A program made the position numbers and the translations under genes. The notes beneath the pieces are model-generated. The model was not told the DNA's origin and did not search any database. It was given only the letters and a program-made list of their open reading frames with translations. From contig NC_054746.1 of the NCBI RefSeq assembly GCF_018143015.1, positions 35,992,830-36,056,829 on the forward strand: a stretch of DNA of 64,000 nucleotides, written 5' to 3'. The DNA is from Lytechinus variegatus (taxonomy: Eukaryota > Echinodermata > Echinoidea > Temnopleuroida > Toxopneustidae). The first letter of the stretch is position 1. Every line of letters begins with the position of its first letter. Shown here piece by piece: positions 19,774-31,508 of this stretch.

Positions 19774-22700
19774 GTCAACCTGGGAAGGGGGCGCCAAATT
19801 GATGCTCGACCTAGGAGGGGATGAAGAATGGATGCTCGACCTAGGGGACGCCAAGGTGATGTTCAACAGGGAGGGGCAGGTGGCCGAGTCGATGTTTGAC
19901 ATGGCGGAGAGGGGGATGCTGAATGGACGTTCAACCTAGGGGTGCCGAATCGATGCCCGACTAAGGGGCGCCGAATTGATGTTCAATCTAGAGGGCGTGG
20001 AATAAATGTTTTACCTAGTGCTGCCAAAATTGATGTTCAATCAAGAGGGCGCCGAATTGGTGCCCGACCTAGAACGGGGTACTGAATGGAAGATCAACCT
20101 GGAGCGCCAATGTGATGTTCAACATAGAGGGCGGTACCAAAAAGCTGTTAAACATAGGGGGGCCAAATTGATGTTCAATCTAGGGGGCATCAAATTGATG
20201 GTCGACCAAGAAGGGCGAGCGAATGGATGATCATTCTAGAGGCGCCAAAGTGAAGTTCAAGAGAAGGAGGGGGGGGGGAGGTGTCAAAAAGATGCTGAAC
20301 CTCGGGGCACCATATTGATGTTCAATTTTAGAAGTGCAAAATTCATATTAAACGTAGAGGGGTGAAATTGATGCTAAACTTATTAGGCCGTCGAATGGGA
20401 GGAGTGTCGAATAAACAAAGAAAAGGGGCGCAGAATTGCTGCTAAACCTAGAGTGGTCGAAATTGATGTTAAATTTAGGGGGAGGGCACACCGAATTCTT
20501 GTTAGACATAGGGGGGCCAAATTCAAGATCGACGTAGAGGCGCCGAGTTGATGTTCGACACAGGGGGTGTCGAATGAACGTTCAATCTAGGGGTGCCTAG
20601 GTGATGTTCAACATGGAGAGGGGGAGGACAATAAGATGTTGAACCTAGGGGCACCAATTAATGTTCAATTTTGGAAGCGCCAAATTGTTGTTTAACCTAG
20701 AGGGTTAAAATTGATGCTAGACCTAGGACGTCGAATGGGGGGAGTGTCGAATAGACAAAAGAGAAAAGGGTGTGCAGAACTGATGTTAAACGTAAGAGGG
20801 AGGGAGCACCGAATTTTTGTTTGACCTATGGGCGCCGAATTCAAGTTCGACGTAGAGGTGCCGAGTCGATGTTCGACACAGGGGGTGCCGAATGAACTTT
20901 CAACCTAGGGGTGCCTAGGTGATGTTCAAGATGGGGAGGGGGGGTGACAAACAGCTGTTCAAAATAGGGGCGCCAAATTGATGTTCAATCTAGGGGGAAC
21001 TGATTTGATCTTAAACCTAGAGGGGCGAAATTGATCCTTAACCTAGGAGGCACCAAATTGATGTTTGACCTAGGGGTGCCGACGGGGGAGGAGGGTGGAA
21101 CAGACAATAGAGAAAAGGGGGCGCAGAATTGATGTTAAACTTAGAGGGGTCAAAATTGATTTTAAATCTAGGGGGGAGGGCACACCGAATTGTTGTTAGA
21201 CCTAGGGGGGCCAAATTCATGTTCGACGTAGAGGCGCCGAGTTGATGTTCGACTCGACATAGGGGATGAACGTTCGACCTTGGGGCGTAAAATTGATGGT
21301 CAACCTGGGGAGGGGGTGCCAAATTGATGCTCGACCTAGAAGGGGTGAAGAATGGATGCTCGACCTAGGGGGCGCCAGGGTGATGTTCAACAGGGAGGGG
21401 GGGGGGGGTTGCCGAGTCGATGTTCGACATGGTGGAGAGGGGGATGCTGAATGGAAGTTCAACCTAGGGGTGCCGAATCGATGCTCGACTAAGGGGCGCC
21501 GAATTGATGTTCAATCTAGGGGGCGTGGAATAAATGTTTTACCTAGTGCTGCCGAAATTGATGTTTAATCAAGAGGGCGCCGAATTGGTGCCCGACCTAG
21601 AACGGTACTGAATGGATGATCAACCTAGGGGCGCCAATGTGATGTTAAATATAGAGGGGGTGCCAAACAGCTGTTCAACATAGGGGCCCAAAATTGATGT
21701 TCAATCCAAGGGGCATCGAATTGATGCTGGACCTAGAAGGGCGATACGAAGGGATGATCATTCTAGGGGCGCCAAAGTGAAGTTCAATAGGGGGGGGGGT
21801 CAAAAAGATGTTGAACCTCGGGGCACCAAATTGGATGTTCAATTTTAGAAGTGCAAAATTGATGTTAAACCTAGAGGGTGAAATTGATGCTAAACGTAGG
21901 CCGTCGAATGGGGGGGGGGAATGTCGAATAGACAATAGGGAAAAGGGGGCGCAGTATTGATGTTAAATCTAGAGGGGTCGAAATTGATGTTAAATCTAGG
22001 GGGAGGGCACACCGAATTCTTGTTAGACATAGGGGGGCCAAATTCAAGATCGACGTAGAGGCGCCGAGTTGATGTTCGACACAGGGGGTGTCGAATGAAC
22101 GTTCAATCTAGGGGTGCCTAGGTGATTTTCAAGATGGGGATGGGGGGTGACAAACAGCTGTTCAAAATAGGGGCGCCAAATTGATGTTCAATCTAGGGGG
22201 AACTGATTTGATCTTAAACCTAGAGGGGCGAAATTGATCCTTAACCTAGGAGGAGGCACCAAATTGATGTTTGACCTTGGGGTGCCGAAGGGGGAGTGAG
22301 GTGGAATAGACAATAGAGAAAAGGGGGCGCAGAATTGATGTTAAACTTAAAGGGGTCAAATTTGATTTTAAATCTAGGGGGAAGGCACACCGAATTGTTG
22401 TTAGACCTAGGGGGGCCAAATTCATGTTCGACGTAGAGGCGCCGAGTTGATGTTCGACTCGACATAGGGGATGAACGTTCGACCTTAGGGCGTAAAATTG
22501 ATGGTCAACATGGGGGGGGGGGGCCAAATTGATGCTCGACCTAGAAGGGGGTGAAGAATGGTTGCTCGACCTAGAAGAGGGTGAAGAATGGATGATCATT
22601 CTAGGGGCGCCAAAGTGAAGTTCAATCGAGGGGGCATCGAATTGATGGACCTAGAATGGCGATCCGAATGGATGATCATTCTAGGGGCGCTAAAGTGAAG

Positions 22701-25700
22701 TTCAACAGGGGGGGGGGGTGTCAAAAAGATGTTGAACCTCGGGGCACCAAATTGGATGTTGAATTTTGGAAGCGCAAAATTGATGATAAAAACCTAGAGG
22801 GGTGAAACTCATGCTAAACGTAGGCCATCGAATGGGGGGGGGGGAATGTCGAATAAACAATAGGGAAAAGGGGAGCAGAACTGATGTTAGACCTAGAGGG
22901 GTCGAAATTGAAGATAAATCTAGGGGGAGGGCAAACCGAATTGTTGGTATACATAGGGGGTCAAATTGGGATCAACGTAGAGGCGCCGAGTCGATGTTCG
23001 ACACAGGGGGTGCTGAATAAACGTTCAACCTAGGAGTGCCTAGGTGATGTTCAAGATGGGGAGGGGGGGGGGATGACAAACAGCTGTTTGAAATAAGGGC
23101 GCCAAATTGATGTCCAATCTAGGGGGAGCCGATTTGATGTTAAACAAAGTGGGGTGAAATTGATGCTAGACCTAGGCCGTCGAATGGGGGGAATGTCGAA
23201 TAGACAATAGGGAAAAGGGGGCGCAGAATTGATGTTAAACCTAGAGGGGTCGAAATTGATGTTAAATCTATGGGGGAGGGCACATCGAATTGTTGTTAGA
23301 CATGGGGGGGGGGCAAAGTCAAGAGCGACGTAGAGGCGCTGAGTCGATGTTCGACACAGGGGGTGCCGAATGAACGTTCAATCTAGGGGTGCCTACGTGA
23401 TGTTTATTATGGGGAGGGGGCAGGGGTGTCAATTAGCTGTTGAAGCTAGGGGCACCAATTGATGTTCAAGTTTGGAAGCGCCAAATTGATGTTTAACCTA
23501 GAGGGGTGAAATTGATGCTAGACCTAGGACCTAGAATGGGGGGAGTGTCGAATAGACAACAAAGAAAAGGGGGCGCAGTATTGAGGTTAAACCTAGAGGG
23601 GTCGAAATTGATGCTTAACCGAAGACGGAGGGAGCATCGACAAACAGCTGTTTGAAATAAGGACGCCAAATTGATGTTCAATCTAGGGGGAGCCGATTTG
23701 ATGTTAAACCTAGAGGGGCGAACTTGATCCTTAACCTAGGAGGGGGCGCCAAATTGATGTTCAATCTATGGGGAACCGATTTGATCTTAAATCTAGAGGG
23801 GCGAAATTGATCCTTAACCTAGGAGGAGGCACCAAATTGATGTTTGACCTTGGGGTGCCGAAGGGGGAGTGGGGTGGAATAGACAATAGAGAAAAGGGGG
23901 CGCAGAATTGATGTTAAACTTAAGGGGTCAAATTTGATTTTAAATCTAGGGGGAGGGCACACCGAATTGTTGTTAGACCTAGGGGGGGGGGCCCAATTCA
24001 TGTTCGACGTAGAGGCGCCGAGTTGATGTTCGACTCGACATAGGGGATGAACGTTTGACCTTCTCGACCTAGAAGGGGGTGAAGAATGGTTGCTCGACCT
24101 AGAAGAGGGTGAAGAATGGATGATCATTCTAGGGGCGCCAAAGTGAAGTTCAATCGAGGGGGCATCGAATTGATGATGGACCTAGAATGGCGATCCGAAT
24201 GGATGATCATTCTAGGGGCGCCAAAGTGAAGTTCAACAGGGGGGGGGTCAAAAAGATGTTGAACCTCGGGGCACCAAATTGGATGTTGAATTTTAGAAGC
24301 GCAAAATTGATGTTAAACCTAGAGGGGTGAAACTCATGCTAAACGTAGGCCGTCGAATGGGGGGGAATGTCGAATAGACAATAGGGAAAAGGGGGCGCAG
24401 AACTGATGTTAGACCTAGAGGGGTCGAAATTGATGATAAATCTAGGGGGAGGGCAAACCGAATTGTTGGTATACATAGGGGGTCAAATTGGAGATCAACG
24501 TAGAGGCGCCGAGTCGATGTTCGACACAGGGGGTGCTGAATAAACGTTCAACCTAGGGGTGCCTCGGTGATGTTCAAGATAATGGGGGGGGGGGTGTCAA
24601 ACAGCTGTTCAAAGTAGGGGCGCCAAGGTGATGTTCAACAGGGAGGAGGGGGGGGGGGTTCCCGAGTCGATGTTCGACATGGTGGAAAGAGGGATGCTGA
24701 ATGGACGTTCAACCTAGGGGTGCCAAATCGATGCTCGACTAAGGGGCGCCGAATTGATGTTCAATCTAGGGGGCGTGGAATAAATGTTTTACCTAGTGCT
24801 ACCGAAATTCATGTTCAATCAAGAGGGCGCCGTATTGGTACCCGACCTAGAACGGTACTGAATGGATGATCAACCTAGGGGCGCCAATGTGATGTTCAAT
24901 CAAGGGGAAATCGAATTGATGCTGGACCTAGAAGGGCGATCCGAATGGATGATCATTCTAGGGGCGCCAAAGTGAAGTTGAACAGAGGGGGGGGGGAGGT
25001 GTCAAAAAGATGATGTTGAACCTCGGGGCACCAAATTGATGTTCAATTTTAGAAGCGCTAAATTGATGTTAAACCTAGAGGGGTGAAATTGTTGCTAAAC
25101 GTAGGCCGTCGAATGGGGGGGGGTGTCGAATAGACAATAGAGAAAAGGGGGCGCAGAATTGATGTTAAACCTAGAGGGGTCGAAATTGATGTTAAATATA
25201 GGGGGAGAGCACACCGAATTGTTGTTAGACCTAGGGGTCAAATTCAAGATCGACGTAGAGGCACTGAATCGATTTTCGACACAGGGGGTGCCGATTGAAC
25301 GTTCAATCTAGGGGTGCCTACGTGATGTTCATTATGGGGAGGGGGCGGGGGTGTCAATTAGATGTTGAACCTAGGGGCACCAAATGATGTTCAATTTTGG
25401 AAGCACCAAATTGTTGTTTAACCTAGAGGGGTGAAATTGATGCAAGACCTAGGACGTCGAATGGGGGGGGAGTGTTGGAATAGAGAACAGAAAAGGGGGC
25501 GCAGAATTGATGGTAAACGTAGAGGGGTCGAAACTGATGCTAAACCTAAGAAGGAGGGAACATCGAATTTTTGTTTGACCTATGGGCGCCGAATTCAAGT
25601 TCGACGTAGAGGCGCCGAGTCGATGTTCGACACAGGGGGTGCCGAATGAACGTTCAACCTAGGGGTGCCAAGGTAATATTCAAGAGAAGGAGGATTGGGG

Positions 25701-26318
25701 TGACAAACAGCTGTTCAATATAGGGCCAACAAATTGATGTTCAAGTTAGGGGGAGCCGATTTGATGTTAAACCTAGAGGGGTCGAAATTGATGTTAAATA
25801 TAGGGGGAGAGCACACCGAATTGTTGTTAGACCTAGGGGGTCAAATTGAAGATTGACGTACAGGCACTGAGTCGATGTTCGACACAGGGGGTGTCGATTG
25901 AACGTTCAATCTAGGGGTGCCTACGTGATGTTCATTATGGGGAGGGGGCGGGGGTGTCAATAAGATGTTGAACCTAGGGGCACCAATAGATATTCAATTT
26001 TGGAAGCGCCAAATTGATGTTTAACCTAGAGGGTGAAATTGATGCTAGACCTAGGATGTCGAATGGGGGGGGGGGAGTGTCGAAAAGGCAATAGAAAAAT
26101 GGGGGCTCAAAATTGATGTTAAGCCTAGAGGGGTCGAAATTGATGTTAAATCTAGTTGGAGGGCATACCGAACTGCTGCAAGACCTAGAGGGCCAAATTC
26201 AAGATCGACGTAGAGGCGCCGGTCAATGTTAGACACAGGGGGTGCCGAATGAACGTTCAATCTAGGGTTGCCTTCGTGATGTTAGACATGGGGAGGGGGA
26301 GGTCAATAAGATGTTGAA
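19774..26318 (+). repeat. Minisatellite array, main segment, with higher-order repeats
   Basis: About 6.5 kb of ~26-bp monomers 'ttgatgttcaacctagggg' + 'cgccaaa'. Runs of G vary in length at the same place in every unit. Longer blocks recur in the same order every roughly 0.3-1.2 kb: a 'gtcgaatagacaatag' spacer, a 'gagggcacaccgaattgttg' unit, a 'gacgtagaggcgccgag' unit and an 'acacagggggtgccgaatga' unit (near 20563, 20875, 22080, 23003, 23357, 25273, 25632 and 26236). The Pro/Leu/Arg repeats read on the minus strand are a by-product of the monomer, not genes. The array is interrupted at 26319 by the LINE and resumes at 33264. Confidence 0.85.
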
Positions 26319-26404
26319 GGTAATGTTCGTAATGTTCGCCGAGGAGTGACGTGTTTTCGAGAGCTCTCGTTTTTGCATGCTAAGTACGTAATAGAAAGCT
26401 AACC

Positions 26405-27373
26405 ATGCCTATCAATCTTCGTAGCGGAACGTCAACTGGGCCCTCCGGGGCAGCACCCCGTCAACAGTCAGCTTCCGAGGTACAACCAAATCCCCCACCT
26501 TCCGACTTTGAAAACTTTGTTAGAAAAGGGATTTCTGACATTCGGTCAATGCTTTCTAGTTTTGAGGAGTCTCTAGCTTTTCAGGATGCTCGCACAACGG
26601 AATTGGAGAAGAAGGTTTCTCCTCTCGAGAAAAAAGTGAAGGATTTAGAATCACGCATTTCGACCCATGAATCCCGTCTTGAAATGGAAGAGCTAGCCGA
26701 AAACAAGTTGCAGCGTTTCTCAAGGAGAAATAACTTTAGAATCGTTGGAGTACCATTTCATCCCAATGAGAACCCCATGGAAGTTGTAAGTCATTTTCTT
26801 ACTGAGTACTTTGATATGGAACACCCACAGATAGAACGAGCCCATCGGGACGGCCCTCAAGTGAAGAACCTGCCACGTCATCTACTGGTAAAAATGTTGT
26901 CGTATCAGGACAAGAGGTACATTGTTTCGCAGCAGAGAAAAAAGCTAGAAAGGGAAAGAATGTATATCATCGATGATCTAACGAAAAGAGATAGAGAAGA
27001 GAAGAAGAAATGGATGAAGGAAGTAAACGCGGCTTTCCGTTCGGGAACACGTTATCATTTCTCTGCCGGAAAATGGCGGCAAGGGCGTGGCAACTTAGCA
27101 CCATTCTACGCAGCCAAGACCAGCGCCGCAGCTGACTCGCCTACACAGAACGTCTCGCGGGGAACCCAGGCAAGGCACGATACTTCCGGGATGGAACCAG
27201 CGCTCATTGATTCTTCTCCCATTGGGCACACCCGCGCTACACCCCCTGCCACACCCCCTTCCACGCCTTCTACCCGTGTTCAGTATGACGCAGAAGGTCC
27301 TCCTCATATTGATCGTATTGTCACAGCGCAAGTGCATCGTGATCCCGACGACGATGATTTGGTTATTCCTTGA
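26405..27373 (+). CDS. LINE ORF1 protein (coiled coil plus RRM-like nucleic-acid-binding domain)
   Basis: The frame encodes 322 residues and is intact. Residues about 1-35 are disordered. Residues about 45-115 form a heptad-rich coiled coil (ELEKKVSPLEKKVKDLE), expected to trimerise. Residues about 118-210 match the L1 ORF1 core: RRNNFRIVGVPF, then IERAHR, HLLVKMLSYQDKRYIV and IIDDLTK. The C-terminal tail is Pro/Thr-rich and acidic. In characterised LINEs this protein coats the element RNA and acts as a chaperone; here that is inferred from the family. The ATG sits 86 bp from the element's 5' end. Confidence 0.85.
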   Translation: MPINLRSGTSTGPSGAAPRQQSASEVQPNPPPSDFENFVRKGISDIRSMLSSFEESLAFQDARTTELEKKVSPLEKKVKDLESRISTHESRLEMEELAENKLQRFSRRNNFRIVGVPFHPNENPMEVVSHFLTEYFDMEHPQIERAHRDGPQVKNLPRHLLVKMLSYQDKRYIVSQQRKKLERERMYIIDDLTKRDREEKKKWMKEVNAAFRSGTRYHFSAGKWRQGRGNLAPFYAAKTSAAADSPTQNVSRGTQARHDTSGMEPALIDSSPIGHTRATPPATPPSTPSTRVQYDAEGPPHIDRIVTAQVHRDPDDDDLVIP

Positions 27374-27739
27374 TCTGATTGGCATGGAATTATTTTGAAT
27401 AACGAATTGCAAAAGGTAAAAAAAAACGATATTTATTCTATTTATGTTTAGCGAAAACACAGTTTTACTGCAACAGAGTTCTTGTTCGCGATACTGAGTC
27501 TTTCGGTGGAATGTTACAGAAGTTACTTTCACTCATTCACGGAAAAAGAACCGATATTGAAGCAACGATACAAGTTGATCTTTGGAACATTTGTGTACAT
27601 AGACACTTTAATTCATTTTCATGTTATGATGGACAAAACATTCTAATTCAAGCTATTAATAGTACAATTGAAACGAACCCATTTGTAATTTCATGTAAAC
27701 ACGCTGTAGGTTCACTATTAGGTACTATTAATAAATACT

Positions 27740-28903
27740 ATGACTGAGACAGGAATTTATTCTATGAATGCCCGTGGTCTAGGAGACCGATTTAAACGGA
27801 TACAGGTGTTATCCTGGTTACGCAGTAAAAATGCGAGTATTTTCTTTTTACAAGAAACCCACTCTACCATTGCTAATGAAAAAAGTTGGGTAGAGGATTG
27901 GGGAGTGGGTTCAGTTTTCTTTTCGCATGGAACCTCCAATAGTCGAGGAGTATGTATTCTTTTGAAAAACGTTTTAGATATTACTGTTAATAAAGAATAT
28001 CACGATGAGTTTGGTCGTTTTGTAATATTAGATACCATTTTAAATCAACAAAAAATCACACTGATAAATGTGTATGGTCCTAACGACGATAATCATACAT
28101 TTTTTGATGAAATACTTCATAAGTTACAAGAATTTGATTGTGAATCTGTTCTTTGGGGTGGGGATTTTAATCTGGTTTTGGATGTAAACAAAGACAAAAA
28201 AGGTGGCCGCCAAACCACACATTTGCACTCTTTAAATTCAATTGATATAATAATGGATGAATATAATTTAGTAGATATTTGGCGCTTTCATAATGTTGAT
28301 ATCCAGAAGTTTACTTGGAATTCAAGAAATGTATTCTGTCGCTTGGACTTTTTCTTAGTTTCGCACAACTTGATTACACAAATTGATAATTGTGATATCC
28401 TACCTGGTTTCAAAACCGACCATTCGGCGATATTTTGTAATTTACATTTTTTAAATAAAACTAGGGGGAGAGGTTTTTGGAAATATAATACTTCATTATT
28501 ACAAGATGAAACATACACGGAATTGGTTCGTGATTGTATAAAAGAAAACAAGAATATGTTTTTGAATAATTTAGATCCTAATACGTTCTGGGATTTTCTT
28601 AAATGTCAAATTAGATCATTAACGATTGGCTATTCAATAGAGAAAGCCAGGCAAGGTAGAGCTCGAGAAAAAAATATTATAGCTAGACTCAAATTCCTTG
28701 AGTCCAGTTATTCCCAGAATCAATCTGAAGTGATTAAAAATGAGATAATATCTTGTAAAGAGGATCTTGAGATGTTATATGAGAGAAAGACAGCAGGTGC
28801 AATTATAAGAGCAAGAGCTAATTGGATCGAAAATGGTGAAAGAAACACACGTTATTTTACAAATCTTGAAAAAAAGGAATCAACGACAGAATGTTATAAC
28901 TAA
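27740..28903 (+). CDS. LINE ORF2, N-terminal part: AP-like endonuclease
   Basis: The frame starts at the first ATG after ORF1 and encodes an apurinic-type endonuclease of the LINE family. Motifs in order are YSMNARGL, FLQETH (catalytic Glu, about residue 40), INVYGPN, WGGDFN (about 141), RLDFFLVS and TDHSAI (catalytic His, about 234). This enzyme nicks target DNA to prime reverse transcription. The frame runs out at 28903 because of a +1 shift at a run of seven A (28869-28875); the reverse transcriptase continues in the next frame, overlapping by 71 bases. All endonuclease motifs are intact, so only the shift disables the protein. Confidence 0.85.
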   Translation: MTETGIYSMNARGLGDRFKRIQVLSWLRSKNASIFFLQETHSTIANEKSWVEDWGVGSVFFSHGTSNSRGVCILLKNVLDITVNKEYHDEFGRFVILDTILNQQKITLINVYGPNDDNHTFFDEILHKLQEFDCESVLWGGDFNLVLDVNKDKKGGRQTTHLHSLNSIDIIMDEYNLVDIWRFHNVDIQKFTWNSRNVFCRLDFFLVSHNLITQIDNCDILPGFKTDHSAIFCNLHFLNKTRGRGFWKYNTSLLQDETYTELVRDCIKENKNMFLNNLDPNTFWDFLKCQIRSLTIGYSIEKARQGRAREKNIIARLKFLESSYSQNQSEVIKNEIISCKEDLEMLYERKTAGAIIRARANWIENGERNTRYFTNLEKKESTTECYN

Positions 28904-31463
28904 ATTACAAATTGATAATCATATAATTGTGACTTCACAAAAACAAATACTAATTTCTCTCAGAGACTATTATCAAACTATATTCACATCATCTCATCCA
29001 TCTCAAATTGATCTTTACGATATTTTACCTCAGGGTGATAAATGCAATATTTTATCACCAGAGTTACAAAAGAAATGTGAAGGTGTTATAACAATGCAAG
29101 AATGTGTTAATGCTCTGAAATCAATGAATAACAACAAGACTCCGGGAACGGATGGGTTCCCGTGTGAATTCTATAAATTTTTCTTTAAAGAATTAGGAGA
29201 TGTTTTAATCAATAGTTTTAATTATTCCTTTATACAAGGTAAATTGTCATTGGATCAGAGGAGAGGAATTATTCATCTCATTCCTAAAAAAGACCAAAAT
29301 CCTTTGCTTTTAAAAAGTTGGAGGCCCATCTCTATTTTAAACACCGACTATAAACTTCTTGCAAAATGTTTAGCTTTGAGATTGCGAAAGGTGTTAGGTG
29401 GTATTATCAATAATGACCAGACAGGATTTTTACATGGTCGGTATATTGGTGAAAATATTCGCTTAGCCTTAGATATGATTGAATTTACAAATGAACACGA
29501 TATTCCAGGTTTTATGTTAATGGCCGACATAGAAAAGGCATTTGAAAAATTAGAATGGTCCTTTTTACTTCAAGCTTTGAAATATTTCAATTTTGGTGAA
29601 GATTTGATATTATGGATTAGAGTTATGTACAATGATATATATTCTTGTATTTTGAATAATGGACATGCTTCAGAATTTTTTCAAATTTCATGTGGAGTAA
29701 GACAGGGCTGCCCTTTAAGTCCTCTTCTTTATATCATTTGTAATGAAATTATGTGTTTATGGATAAGGGGAAACAGTGATATTAAAGGTATAACAGTGAA
29801 TGGAATAGAAATTAAGCTGAACTCTTATGCAGATGACACAACATTTTATATAAATGACGTCAAGTCTCTTAAAATCATTATGTATATTTTGGATGAATTT
29901 AAGGTTTTTTCAGGGCTTTGCATTAATCGAAATAAATCTGAAATTGTGGCACTAGGTTATTACAAAGCACATCCTCCAGACATATCCTTTTCCGGATTAA
30001 GATTTTCTAATGGCCCATTTAGATTATTGGGAGTATATTTTTCACCTGACTTAAAAGACATATTTGAATTGAATTTTATTCCAAAGCTTAAGAAAATAAA
30101 GAATGTTTTAAGAGTATGGAAAATGAGAAATTTAACTCCAATAGGGAAAATAACTATTTTGAAGTCACTCGGCCTTTCTCAAATTATATTTCTGTTGTCT
30201 GTATTACCAAAACCTCCTGAAGATTTTATGAAAGAATTAGAACATTCAATTTACTCTTTTATTTGGAATGAAAAACCGGATAAAATCAGTCGTCTTACAA
30301 TTATTGGAGATTATAGTCAAGGTGGATTGAAAATGTTACATTTACCTTCTGTAATTTCTGGCTTGAAAATTGCGTGGGTTAAACGTTATATGAGCACAGA
30401 AAATAAAGGAAAATGGAAATGTTTTTTCGAACACAACTTGGTCACCTTTGGAGGAGAATTGTTTTGGACATGTAATTTAAAATACGATGATCCCAAAATA
30501 TTACAAATAAAAAATCAATTCATTCGAGAAATCTTAATTACTTGGAGTCGTTTAACATTCTCTCCTAATTTATCTGATTTGAATATAAAGAATCAAGTGT
30601 TATGGAATAACTCATTGATCAAAGTAGATGGGAAAGTTATATATAAACAACTTTGGCTTAAATATGGGATCATCAGTATTAAACATTTAATGGATGAACA
30701 AAACAATTTTCTCTCACATACAACTTTTTTACAAAAATACAAAATTAATTGTAATTTTCTTGAATATCATTCATTGATTTCTGCAATACCCAATGAATGG
30801 AAACATTTTAGTCAACATCTTGTCGAGAGTAAAACAACTCAAGAAGATTTGTTGTATAATTTAAATAATGTTTTTAAGGTATGCAAGTTTATCCATAGAA
30901 TTTCTGTTGATAAAATCTTAAAGTCCCCCACTTCGCAATCAAAATGGGCATCCATTTTAAATGAACCGGTTAATAATTGGAACAGATTGTATATGATTCC
31001 CTTTAAATGCTGTCTTTCTACAAAACTCCGCTACTTCCAATATAAACTTTTTAATCGGATAATGGGGGTGAACAAACATCTTTACGATATTGGCTTGTCT
31101 GAATCTAATTTATGTACATTTTGTTCTTCCTCTGTTGAAAGTATTTCACATCTGTTTTGGGACTGCCCTGTAACTCAACAATTTATTCAAAACTTCCAAA
31201 CCTCTTATTTGAACAATAACGTGGATTTGAATAAGAATTTATTTTTGTTTGGTTGCCCAGACGCTCAATACTCTACTGTAAACCGTTATATTCTTTATGC
31301 TAAATATTTCATTTTTTCCACACGTTGTAAGGGTAATCGGTTGTGTTTTAGCTCTTTTAAGAGTGTATTGAAACGCTATTGTGAAATTGAAAGGGTTCTC
31401 AGTCAAAAACATCATAATTTTGTCATATCATTAGATAATAGCACGCATGTACAGTTGTTGTAA
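28833..31463 (+). CDS. LINE ORF2, C-terminal part: reverse transcriptase and zinc-finger region
   Basis: The 876-codon frame contains a complete LINE reverse transcriptase. Visible motifs are NNNKTPGTDGFP (about residue 97), SWRPISILN, DQTGFLHGRYIGENIR, ADIEKAFEKLEW with catalytic Asp 232, CGVRQGCPLSPLLY and SYADDTTF with Asp 334 and 335. A C-terminal C-x2-C-x8-H-x4-C finger (about 760-780; CTFC...HLFWDC) is the zf-RVT domain typical of L1/Tx1-type elements. The ATG at its start is not a real start: the true protein continues from the endonuclease frame. No other stop or frameshift is visible, so the copy is young. Confidence 0.9.
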   Translation: MVKETHVILQILKKRNQRQNVITKLQIDNHIIVTSQKQILISLRDYYQTIFTSSHPSQIDLYDILPQGDKCNILSPELQKKCEGVITMQECVNALKSMNNNKTPGTDGFPCEFYKFFFKELGDVLINSFNYSFIQGKLSLDQRRGIIHLIPKKDQNPLLLKSWRPISILNTDYKLLAKCLALRLRKVLGGIINNDQTGFLHGRYIGENIRLALDMIEFTNEHDIPGFMLMADIEKAFEKLEWSFLLQALKYFNFGEDLILWIRVMYNDIYSCILNNGHASEFFQISCGVRQGCPLSPLLYIICNEIMCLWIRGNSDIKGITVNGIEIKLNSYADDTTFYINDVKSLKIIMYILDEFKVFSGLCINRNKSEIVALGYYKAHPPDISFSGLRFSNGPFRLLGVYFSPDLKDIFELNFIPKLKKIKNVLRVWKMRNLTPIGKITILKSLGLSQIIFLLSVLPKPPEDFMKELEHSIYSFIWNEKPDKISRLTIIGDYSQGGLKMLHLPSVISGLKIAWVKRYMSTENKGKWKCFFEHNLVTFGGELFWTCNLKYDDPKILQIKNQFIREILITWSRLTFSPNLSDLNIKNQVLWNNSLIKVDGKVIYKQLWLKYGIISIKHLMDEQNNFLSHTTFLQKYKINCNFLEYHSLISAIPNEWKHFSQHLVESKTTQEDLLYNLNNVFKVCKFIHRISVDKILKSPTSQSKWASILNEPVNNWNRLYMIPFKCCLSTKLRYFQYKLFNRIMGVNKHLYDIGLSESNLCTFCSSSVESISHLFWDCPVTQQFIQNFQTSYLNNNVDLNKNLFLFGCPDAQYSTVNRYILYAKYFIFSTRCKGNRLCFSSFKSVLKRYCEIERVLSQKHHNFVISLDNSTHVQLL
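28869..28875 (+). other. A7 run carrying the ORF2 frameshift
   Basis: Seven adenines separate the endonuclease frame from the reverse-transcriptase frame. The frames differ by +1, so the copy appears to carry one base too many in this run. A polymerase slip, a sequencing error and a natural mutation are indistinguishable here. The -1 ribosomal slippery pattern A-AAA-AAG is present but shifts to the wrong frame. Confidence 0.7.
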
Positions 31464-31508
31464 ACATGTTCGCTTCATGATTCTTTTGTAAATTGAATTG
31501 CTTTCGTG

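Noticed and set aside
27511-27747. 78-codon frame between LINE ORF1 and ORF2
   Set aside because: It lies in the spacer, has no domain, and LINEs of this type have only two proteins.
28868-28876. Programmed -1 ribosomal frameshift (A-AAA-AAG) in LINE ORF2
   Set aside because: The reverse-transcriptase frame is +1 relative to the endonuclease frame, so a -1 shift would not reach it.
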